Below are positions 57,127 to 64,000 of a stretch of DNA of 64,000 nucleotides, one piece after another. This DNA is from Microbulbifer sp. Q7 (GTDB lineage: Bacteria; Pseudomonadota; Gammaproteobacteria; Pseudomonadales; Cellvibrionaceae), in the NCBI RefSeq assembly GCF_001639145.1, contig NZ_LROY01000002.1, forward strand, positions 776,501 through 840,500, given 5' to 3'. Under the pieces are notes generated by a model that was not told the DNA's origin, searched no databases, and worked only from the letters and a program-made list of their open reading frames with translations. A program made the position numbers and the translations under genes. The stretch's first letter is position 1, and the number at the start of each line of letters is the position of its first letter.

Positions 57127-57213
57127 ATTTACTTTAGAAAGCGATATTGATGCTGCGTATTGACAGGTTTCGTAGCTTTCACTTCGATTGAATGTGTGGT
57201 TCAGGGGTATGGT

Positions 57214-59877
57214 GTGAGATTATTTGTTCGGTATTTCCTTGTTTGTTTTTTTTCGCTGGCTCTGCTGTGGAGCTTCGTAGTTGCGTCTGACCCATATCTT
57301 TCGTTGGGCGCACCCCTTGTGTCACATATACTGAATGTTTTGTTTCCGGCGGCTTTACTGTTTTTAGTTTGGTCGTTTACTGGACGTGTGAGCATTAGTT
57401 TGCTCGTTGCTGTTTTGCTGGTAACTGTCATTCATTATGCAGGAAGAGTGAAGGCGGAGTTTCTTGGCGAAAGCTTTGTATACGCTGATTTGGCCGTCGT
57501 CTCTTCGGTAATTGAAAGTCCAGAGCTGGTGTTTGGCTTCGTGTCAACGACATTCTTCGCAGTTATTTTCGCAATTGTGCTGGCTCTTTTTCTTATGGCG
57601 TATTTCCTAAAGGGCGTAGCTAAATCCTCAATGCGATCGCGAACTTTTTTTGCGTTGGTTGGCGGCGGATTATTGTTTTTTTTGGAGGGATATCGGGCGC
57701 CCAATGTTATCCCAACTCTTGGATGGGAAACCTTTCAGCAGAACGCAGGCGCTTCAAAGGCTGGTATTATCGGAAACATATTGCTCGGTAAGATGTCTCA
57801 AAAGAGTATTGCCATCGAAGCTGATGCTGAAATGGCAAAGCAGTTTTGGGAAGAACCTCACGTTAAAGGGGTTCGGAGAAATCTTGAAGCGGTGCCGGCC
57901 ACGCCAGATTTTCGACCAGATATCGTGATTGTGCAAAGTGAGTCCTTATTTATGCCAGGCAAGCTTTGTGGCATGCCTGAAACACCGGTTTTGTCGAACA
58001 TTTCTAGCCTAGGGTTCCCGACCGGAGGTGAGCTAAAGGTCCCGGTTTTTGGAGGACGGACATTGCAGAGTGAGTTTGAGTCACTATCGGGAGTGCCAAT
58101 TAGCGCTTTCCCACATTCCATGTTTGCATATTATGACCTCCTGAAAACAAACATTACCGCAATGCCGCGAGTGTTAGCGGACCATGGTTATAACACAATT
58201 GCGATACATCCAAACAAGGGCGGTTTTTGGAATCGGAACACGGCCATGGGACAGCTCGGGTTTCAAACGTTTCTGGATGTTAACGCGTTTTTGCCCGACC
58301 GAGATGAGTCCACTAGGGGGCATGTGAGTGACCTTTCTTTAGTAAAGGCTGTGCTGTCTCAACTGGACTCGGCGGATGGCCCCACATTTGTGGAGGCGAT
58401 CACGATGGATAACCACGGGCCCTGGGGGGCAGCGAGAGTCACTAGTGAGGGATTACCTGTCCCTGATGGCTTGAACCCCGAAGCTGCGAATATTTTTGCC
58501 GATTACGTGTCGCGGGCCAAAGACGCTGATTCTGCATATGGGTACCTGATCGATGCGATTAAGCGGAGGGAGCGTCCGACATTACTTGTATTTTTTGGTG
58601 ACCACATGCCTGCACTCGCGAGCGTGTATAAGTCGCTTTGCTTTAAAGATGGATTGAAACCCGAGGAGCAGTTGCCTCCGTATCGATTTTGGTCCAATTT
58701 TTCTACCATCGATTTACCGAAGAGAACAAGTTCGTATCTGATTCCCGGGTTTGTCTTTCGGTCGGCGAACCTGTCGATGCCGGACTTTTTTCTGGCAAAT
58801 GCAATTATGGGTGTAATAAGTGCGGATGATGAAATTCCCGCAAAGGAAAAGCGCAGAATTGGAAAAAAGTACGAGCAGCTTTCTATCTTGAATATGATGG
58901 AGGGGGCGGAGGCTGGGCCGAGTGGCCGTACGGTTATATCGCGTCCTGAAAAAATCACAAACACTTTCAAACGCTTTCACGTAGGCGGGGTTGAACCATC
59001 ATCAGAGGGTATGATTAATTTTGACCTCGATGGCCAGTCCTCAACATTCAAATTTGCGGGAGGTGTGCAGGAAATTTCACTTCGCCCATATCTCGATATT
59101 AGTACTCCGGGGAAATGTGTTGCGCAAGGGTTGGAACACAAAGGTGGCACAGCATTTTCTGTGAAAAGTGGTGATCGTGAATTATACCATGTGCCTATGC
59201 AGCGTGGCGCATTCAGGCTAGCAACGATTAATGTGGCCGGAGTAAAAGATTTCGAGTTTCGCGCAATTGGACTTGATGAGGATTGCCCCTCTTTCAGTGT
59301 CAAACTCGTTCAATTACACTGTAGCTCTCCTCAGTGTGAGCAACAGATTGAGTATGTTGATCCACCTCTTGAGGAAGAGCCGCGTTTCTATCGTGATTTC
59401 TTTGTAGGTGATTTAAAGTCACTCAAAAATTTTTATCCCGAAGGTGCCTCTAGTTCTTCCAGAAGACGTGAGGCGCTCAGTTGGTTGTTAAGCAGGGTCG
59501 TTGATGAACAAATTGGTTATGGTCCTTTTCGGGTTCATCCAGATCATCAGGTGTTCATGCATCCTGGCGAGAATGAACCGGCTAAAATGAAAGTTGATAT
59601 TTCGGGGGCTAAGTCTCTTACTTTTTCTCCTAGAATAGATCCTCTGTCTGCTCATTGTCGTGCCCTCAATGAGCCAGGGCGTGAGGCTGGGTTGGTAGGT
59701 CTGTCAATTGAATTAGATGGCGAGAATGTTTTTGAGGGTGTTGTTGATCGAAACTTCAATGATTTTGTATCAGTTGATACTGAAAATCATCGGTCATTAG
59801 AGATCATTGTCGACAAAGGTAATAAAGTTTCTTGGTGTGACTGGTTTTCAATCGGTGTTGATCGCGTTAGTTCTTGA
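57214..59877 (+). CDS. LtaS/OpgB-like phosphoglycerol transferase (sulfatase-fold membrane protein)
   Basis: The protein belongs to the lipoteichoic acid synthase-like family that moves phosphoglycerol to envelope polymers. It has about five N-terminal membrane helices, then an extracytoplasmic sulfatase-fold domain: DIVIVQSESLF (metal Glu), GGRTLQSEFESLSGVP (candidate nucleophile Thr), the EAITMDNHGPW motif and FFGDHMPAL metal site. About 300 further C-terminal residues form beta-rich domains I do not recognise. The GTG at 57214 has AGGGG six bases upstream; a TTG at 57160 would add 18 residues. It suggests that the polymer made here carries phosphoglycerol. Confidence 0.85.
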   Translation: MRLFVRYFLVCFFSLALLWSFVVASDPYLSLGAPLVSHILNVLFPAALLFLVWSFTGRVSISLLVAVLLVTVIHYAGRVKAEFLGESFVYADLAVVSSVIESPELVFGFVSTTFFAVIFAIVLALFLMAYFLKGVAKSSMRSRTFFALVGGGLLFFLEGYRAPNVIPTLGWETFQQNAGASKAGIIGNILLGKMSQKSIAIEADAEMAKQFWEEPHVKGVRRNLEAVPATPDFRPDIVIVQSESLFMPGKLCGMPETPVLSNISSLGFPTGGELKVPVFGGRTLQSEFESLSGVPISAFPHSMFAYYDLLKTNITAMPRVLADHGYNTIAIHPNKGGFWNRNTAMGQLGFQTFLDVNAFLPDRDESTRGHVSDLSLVKAVLSQLDSADGPTFVEAITMDNHGPWGAARVTSEGLPVPDGLNPEAANIFADYVSRAKDADSAYGYLIDAIKRRERPTLLVFFGDHMPALASVYKSLCFKDGLKPEEQLPPYRFWSNFSTIDLPKRTSSYLIPGFVFRSANLSMPDFFLANAIMGVISADDEIPAKEKRRIGKKYEQLSILNMMEGAEAGPSGRTVISRPEKITNTFKRFHVGGVEPSSEGMINFDLDGQSSTFKFAGGVQEISLRPYLDISTPGKCVAQGLEHKGGTAFSVKSGDRELYHVPMQRGAFRLATINVAGVKDFEFRAIGLDEDCPSFSVKLVQLHCSSPQCEQQIEYVDPPLEEEPRFYRDFFVGDLKSLKNFYPEGASSSSRRREALSWLLSRVVDEQIGYGPFRVHPDHQVFMHPGENEPAKMKVDISGAKSLTFSPRIDPLSAHCRALNEPGREAGLVGLSIELDGENVFEGVVDRNFNDFVSVDTENHRSLEIIVDKGNKVSWCDWFSIGVDRVSS

Positions 59878-59985
59878 GGATGCAACGTTCGCGGTCCGTT
59901 GGGGTTTCCCTGGTGGGGAGCCATCATGTTAGCTTGCTCAGTTGTGCTTGTTCCTTAAGGAGATAGTTGGTGTTTTATATTTTTA

Positions 59986-60792
59986 ATGATGTTGTTTATG
60001 CAGCTTAGTACTGGAACATTGACCGATATCGCAAATGCGTTTCGGCGGATCTCTTTGGCCGGAGCGTTGGGTTGGCAGGATGTCAGGCAGCGGTATCGTC
60101 GGTCAACGCTCGGTCCGTTTTGGCTGACCATTAGTATGGGGGTCATGATTGGTACAATCGGTTTGGTATTTGGGAATCTTTTTAATTCCCCAATGGCTGA
60201 ATTCTTACCATTTTTGGCTGCAGGAATAATTTTGTGGACATTTATTTCTTCCGTTGTGACGGAGGGGTGTTCCGAATTCGTATCTGCGCAGGGTATCATC
60301 AAGCAGTTGCCAATCCCCTTGTTCGTCCATACCCTCAGAATGATTTGGCGCAATTGCATAATATTGTTTCATAACATCCTTATTTTCCCTGTCGTTTTAT
60401 TGCTTTTGGGTGGCGGTTTTAATCTAAACGTTATTCTAGCCATTCCTGGATTCTTATTGCTATTGGCTAATCTGGCTTGGTTGGCCTTGGCGCTGGGAGT
60501 GGTCTGTGCTCGATACAGAGATTTACCTCAAATAGTGTCAAGCGCTTTGCAGGTGCTTTTTTATTTGACTCCCATTATTTGGATGCCAAAGCTTTTGCCA
60601 GAGAGGGCTGGTAGTCTTATTTTAGATTTTAATCCCGTTTTTCATTTAATAGAAATAGTTAGATCGCCCCTTTTAGGGCAATTGCCATCTTTTGAAAATT
60701 GGATCGTTTCGATCTTCTTGGCGGTGTCAGGTTGGGCTGTGGCTATTCTCTTTTATGGTCGCTACAGAAAGCGTTTGCCCTATTGGCTCTAA
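59986..60792 (+). CDS. wzm: ABC-2 transporter permease of polysaccharide export (Wzm-type)
   Basis: This is the inner membrane channel that moves a lipid-linked polysaccharide to the periplasm. The 268-residue protein has about six membrane helices and Wzm/TagG-like motifs: DVRQRYRRSTLGPFWLTIS, an ABC-2 permease signature, and ILDFNPVFHLIEIVR. ATG at 59986 is used; a second ATG follows directly and a third four codons on. It forms a pair with the ATPase gene 12 bases downstream. The 108-bp gap before it holds AAGGAG at 59956 but no matching start codon. Confidence 0.9.
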   Translation: MMLFMQLSTGTLTDIANAFRRISLAGALGWQDVRQRYRRSTLGPFWLTISMGVMIGTIGLVFGNLFNSPMAEFLPFLAAGIILWTFISSVVTEGCSEFVSAQGIIKQLPIPLFVHTLRMIWRNCIILFHNILIFPVVLLLLGGGFNLNVILAIPGFLLLLANLAWLALALGVVCARYRDLPQIVSSALQVLFYLTPIIWMPKLLPERAGSLILDFNPVFHLIEIVRSPLLGQLPSFENWIVSIFLAVSGWAVAILFYGRYRKRLPYWL

Positions 60793-60804
60793 GGTTGTGT
60801 AAGA

Positions 60805-61548
60805 ATGACTCGTATTTACTTTAAAAATGCGTCCATTGATTTCCCTATTTATAACGCAGGCGGACGTTCTCTTAAAAACCGATTGATGCAGGTGGCGACG
60901 GGTGGCCAGATTTCAGCGGATGAGCAGGGTCGGGTGGTTGTTAGAGCGCTTGCGGATTTGAGTTTTGAGTTCGGTGAGGGTGATTGTATTGGTTTGATTG
61001 GGCATAACGGCGCGGGGAAAAGCACCTTGCTTCGCGTGTTGAGTGGTGTCTACTCTCCAACAGAAGGTGAGGTTTCAATTCAAGGGGCTGTCGGCTCGCT
61101 TATTGATATTTCTCTAGGTATAGACCATGAAGCAACTGGTAGGGAAAATATTTATATTAGAGGGGCGCTGCTTGGATTGCCGCGTAAGAAGATTGAAGCG
61201 GAACTTGATAATATAATTGACTTTGCAGAGCTTGGTGATTTTATTGATATGCCCGTCCGTACATATTCCTCGGGTATGCATTTGCGCTTGGCTTTCTCGG
61301 TCTCTACGATTGTACGCCCTGACATATTGATTATGGATGAGTGGTTGTCAGTAGGTGATGAGGGTTTCAAACAAAAGGCTGAAGCCCGAATGTCTGAGCT
61401 CGTTTCTTCGAGTAAGATCGTAGTTATTGCTAGCCATTCTAGAGAATTGATTTTGAATACCTGTAATAGGGTTATTTGGCTTGAACATGGGTGCATAAAA
61501 ATGGATGGAACTGCTGGCGAGGTATGTAACGCTTATTTCGGTGAGTAA
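60805..61548 (+). CDS. wzt: ABC transporter ATPase of polysaccharide export (Wzt-type)
   Basis: The 247-residue ATPase powers polymer export with the upstream permease. It shows Walker A GHNGAGKST, the signature YSSGMHLRLAFS, Walker B PDILIMDEWLSVGD and the switch His in VVIASHSRE. It lacks the C-terminal carbohydrate-binding domain of O9a-type Wzt, so export may not require a chain-terminal signal, as in Wzt/KpsT/TagH-type systems. It is the last intact gene of the cluster before the IS remnants. Confidence 0.92.
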   Translation: MTRIYFKNASIDFPIYNAGGRSLKNRLMQVATGGQISADEQGRVVVRALADLSFEFGEGDCIGLIGHNGAGKSTLLRVLSGVYSPTEGEVSIQGAVGSLIDISLGIDHEATGRENIYIRGALLGLPRKKIEAELDNIIDFAELGDFIDMPVRTYSSGMHLRLAFSVSTIVRPDILIMDEWLSVGDEGFKQKAEARMSELVSSSKIVVIASHSRELILNTCNRVIWLEHGCIKMDGTAGEVCNAYFGE

Positions 61549-61647
61549 GAAGTTTGATGGGGCGGCGCATGTGGTGGGCGTTCAGGCTGTAGAAAAACTC
61601 TAAAAACTTAGCATTTTTTGATAAAGTTGAGAGGTCCAAGTCGAGAT

Positions 61648-61658
61648 CCCCCCCCCCC
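61648..61658. repeat. Homopolymeric C11 tract downstream of wzt
   Basis: Eleven consecutive C lie 100 bases after the wzt stop. No supportable gene crosses it in either direction in this sequence. Confidence 0.8.
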
Positions 61659-61693
61659 AACTTCAAGCCATACAATTACAATCAGGATGCGAT

Positions 61694-61978
61694 GTGAACC
61701 GCCCCGGGTTTAGCGGAGGCTCCACCTTTTGAGAAAATGGAGCCACTATGAGCAAGCACCCCAAATTTTCCCCTGAAGTCCGTGACCGGGCCATCCGCAT
61801 GGTCTACGAAGTTCGGGAGTCCCACACATCGCAGTGGGCCGCCCATCGAGGCCGTAGCCAGCAAGATCGGCTACACCGCCCAGACACTGAGCAGCTGGAT
61901 TCGCAAGGCAGCTGCGCCTGCGCCCCCATCCGCCTCGGCTGCCGATGCCCGCGTCAAGGAACTGGAACGCGAGGTTCG
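61694..61978 (+). mobile_element. Truncated IS3-family element (left end and broken orfA)
   Basis: An IS3-like terminal sequence beginning TGAACCGCCCCGGGTTTAGC (61694) is followed at 61748 by an orfA start (MSKHPKFSPEVRDRAIRMVY). An extra C near 61852 shifts the frame; the next frame continues EAVASKIGYTAQTLSSWIRK and KELEREVR. The element stops at the inverted repeat at 61979. orfB is absent. Confidence 0.85.
61748..61978 (+). pseudogene. IS3-family transposase OrfA, frameshifted and truncated
   Basis: The helix-turn-helix OrfA protein (about 77 residues remain) normally binds the IS ends and is fused to OrfB by programmed frameshift. Here a one-base insertion in a GCCGCCC stretch splits the frame, and the 3' end is lost. 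Confidence 0.85.
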
Positions 61979-62041
61979 CCCTATGTGTCAGGGTAGTTGT
62001 CCTCTGAAAAGTTCAGGCGACAACTACCCTGACACATAGGG
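61979..62041. repeat. 23-bp perfect inverted repeat at the IS junction
   Basis: Arms 61979-62001 and 62019-62041 are perfect complements around a 17-base spacer. It marks the boundary between the IS3 remnant and the next transposase remnant and may be a solo pair of IS ends or a MITE. Confidence 0.85.
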
Positions 62042-62077
62042 GTGGCCAAAAAGAGTTGACCACTACAATCCAATGCG

Positions 62078-63203
62078 AGTAAAGCACATTCTGGGACCTT
62101 TAAAGAGCTTGAGCAAAAGCAGGTGAAGATTCGGAAAAAGATTCGCCACTACAGCCTGGTCGGAACACAAGAAACTGGATGGCAGGAAGCTGGCAGAGCG
62201 GGAGCGCAAGCAGCGGCTGGAGCAGATGAACAAGACGTTGGAGCAACACTTCGAGAAAGTCGATCGCTTCCTAAAGACGCAAACTCCAAGGATGGGGCAG
62301 GGCAAAATACCAAAAGAAATAAAAAGTAATATCGCCGACAACGAGTCGGCCAAGATGACGACGAGCAAGGGCATCATTCAGGGTTATAATGGTATTGCTG
62401 CGGTCGATAAAAAGCATCAGATCATTGTTGAAACGCAGGCCTTCGGTGAGGGGCAGGAAACCCATACGTTAAAGCCTATTAAGCGCTATCGGAATGCGGG
62501 AGTTGCCGATGAGACTCTCGCAGATGAAGTCATCTTCACAGAAGATACCGGATTCTCCAGTGAATCCAATAATGACATGCTGAGAGAAGAAGGCATCAAC
62601 GCCTATATCCCCGACAACCAGTTCCGCGCCCGCTACAAGGCGTTTGCCAAGTAAAAAGAGAAGCATGGCAAGCGTCATCAAGATACCGTATGGGGTATTT
62701 AGCAGGTTTTTCCTGCGAGCGAATTCAAGCTTAATAAGAGAAGCAAGACCTGTATCTGCCCGGCTGGCAATGAAATGTTACTATATCGAGAGGAGCGCGT
62801 CAGCGAAGGAAAGCGCAAGCTGCATTTTGAAGGGCGTCTGATAGATTGCCGCAGCTGCCCACTAAAAGACCAGTGTATGCGCAATCCTGCTTCGGCGGAT
62901 ACCGGCGATGGGCATGGCCGTCAGGTATCCTTTACCTGGACAAACGCGAAAACCGCAACAGACTGGATGAAGAAGCGGGTTGATAGCGTTGAAGCCAAGA
63001 CGATCTACAGTCATCGTATGTCCGCGGTGGAGCCTGTGTTTGGAAATATTGGCACCAACAAGCGACTCAGTCGCTTCTCGTTGCGTGGAAAACGTAAAGT
63101 GCAGGGACAGTGGCAGATGTTCTGTCTGGTACACAACATTGAGAAATTAGTGAATTACAGCGCTATCCATTGCTTAACAGGGTTATCCACACTTGTGGCG
63201 TAG
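62078..63203 (+). pseudogene. IS1182-like DDE transposase, decayed
   Basis: Fragments in different frames together resemble the C-terminal two thirds of an IS1182-type transposase: EQMNKTLEQHFEKVDRF, SNIADNESAKMTTSKGIIQG, ETQAFGEGQETHTLKPI, a frame break near 62650, a stop near 62696, then GRLIDCRSCPLKDQCMRN with its CxxC zinc-like motif and SRFSLRGKRKVQGQW to the stop at 63203. The N-terminal part is missing and there are at least two frame changes, so it is inactive. Confidence 0.82.
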
Positions 63204-63342
63204 AATGAAACGCGAAATACGCCCAAGCGTGATTATGTCAAAGGTTTGTGATTAAATCCTGATCAGATAAAAACTAATAGAACAGTGCTGGAGCTAGGTG
63301 ATGATAGTGATCGTTTTTCTACAGGCTCGTTGTATGTTTTGA

Positions 63343-64000
63343 TTATTTTCGTGTCTGTGGTCGCGCCGTAAGCTTATTTTTTTCTATTATTGATTTGTAC
63401 TCTAAGATTATTTTTTTTGCGATTTCTTTCGCGCTTTTAGATACGTTAGGTTTTGGAATTATTATTTCGTTGTTAGTTATTTTTTTTATCAAGTTACTGA
63501 GAGCCTTCTGACTACCCATAGGGAATAATGCCGATTGGTCTAAAAGTTCCGCGCAGCCAGGGATGTCGGAGGCAATTACTGGAACTCTCCTTGCTCCTGC
63601 CTCTAGCAGTACTTGCGGTTGGTTTTCTGGCCACAGTGATGGCAAGACTATCAGGTCTAGCTTGTCCATAAGGGGTGTTGTATCTTCTTCTTTAATTTCT
63701 CCTAAGTATGTCGTTTTTTTGTATCTTTGGAGCTCCCTGTCGGCATAAGTAGGCAAAGCTCTCTTGCCTGCGATTATTAATTGGATTCGTTCGTTATCAA
63801 GGGCTTTTAGTGCTTGTGTAAGTACGTGAAGGCCCTTGTGGGGGGTTATCGCACCGAGAAAACCAACACTAAATTTATTCGTTGATACGCTAGAAGATGT
63901 TTTCTGCTCAAACCATCGGGCAGATAGCCCTGCTGGAAGGTATTGACAGTTTTTTAAATTAAAATAATTCTCTAGTAAGACTTTACCTGTTTTAGACAGG
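63343..64000 (-). CDS. GT4-family glycosyltransferase, 5' end outside the window
   Basis: The frame is open from the window end to the stop at 63343 (about 218 residues visible). It is the C-terminal nucleotide-sugar half of a GT-B transferase: VGFLGAITPHKGLHVLTQAL, QLIIAGKRALPTYADRELQR, VLPSLWPENQPQVLLEAGAR and VIASDIPGCAELL. The EX7E-like ENQPQVLLEAG motif is intact. It points towards the glycan locus from the other side, so the locus probably continues beyond the window. The region is AT-rich like the rest of the cluster. Confidence 0.88.
   Translation of the reverse strand, partial: LSKTGKVLLENYFNLKNCQYLPAGLSARWFEQKTSSSVSTNKFSVGFLGAITPHKGLHVLTQALKALDNERIQLIIAGKRALPTYADRELQRYKKTTYLGEIKEEDTTPLMDKLDLIVLPSLWPENQPQVLLEAGARRVPVIASDIPGCAELLDQSALFPMGSQKALSNLIKKITNNEIIIPKPNVSKSAKEIAKKIILEYKSIIEKNKLTARPQTRK

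Overview
The window reads as a chromosomal segment of a marine-type gammaproteobacterium. The acnB, glnS/cysS, lpxH/ppiB, rsuA/folD, miaE, msrC and tus-like genes are all of gammaproteobacterial type, and a Microbulbifer/Cellvibrionales relative is my best guess (inference from gene content and GC-rich codon use, not a database result). Gene density is high, with short operons, frequent ATGA/GTGA start-stop overlaps and several GTG/TTG starts.

Layout. 1-2.7 kb: ahpC-ahpF peroxide reductase system with an OxyR-like site upstream. 3-5.7 kb: RimK-type ligase with a C-terminal RCK-like domain, and an MscS channel. 5.7-10.6 kb: adaptor - RND pump - ExoD-like operon. 10.9-14.5 kb: exported catalase-peroxidase KatG and a DUF2141/MipA-like outer membrane protein. 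14.8-19 kb: a small protein with a histone H1-like tail, two coupled unknown genes, and acnB. 19.4-28.4 kb: housekeeping and unknown genes, including a lipid kinase without a canonical start codon, a Tus-like replication fork barrier protein, miaE, an OxyR-like LysR regulator divergent from a beta-carbonic anhydrase, lpxH and ppiB. 28.6-38.3 kb: glnS, cysS, a tiny lipoprotein and a complete mksF-mksE-mksB condensin operon without the nuclease gene of Wadjet systems. 38.4-42.8 kb: msrC, a spermidine-synthase-like protein, an RsmC-like methyltransferase, rsuA and folD. 43.1-47.4 kb: five tRNA genes (Pro, Arg, His, Val, Asp) in two clusters around cysC and a DUF6351 protein. 47.7-49.8 kb: Xre/RES toxin-antitoxin pair and a PLP enzyme. 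50-61.5 kb: nadK followed by a markedly more AT-rich surface-glycan locus. 61.7-63.2 kb: decayed insertion sequences. 63.3-64 kb: a partial glycosyltransferase on the minus strand.

The glycan locus is the most interesting part. It has a GT2 gene and a GT4 gene side by side, then a fused GT2-GT4 paralogue of that pair, then a polysaccharide pyruvyltransferase whose reading frame is broken exactly at an 11-G run. A change to 10 or 13 G would restore a protein of about 620 residues with a coiled-coil tail, so this looks like a phase-variable contingency gene. An LtaS/OpgB-like phosphoglycerol transferase and a Wzm/Wzt-type ABC exporter follow. Together they suggest an exported polymer that may be modified with pyruvate and phosphoglycerol. 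A second 11-base C run lies downstream of the exporter next to the IS remnants.

Other points for follow-up are the OxyR-like regulator that has His where OxyR has its peroxidatic Cys, the 31-bp perfect hairpin that incorporates the 3' end of tRNA-Asp, and a nested inverted repeat between ahpC and ahpF.
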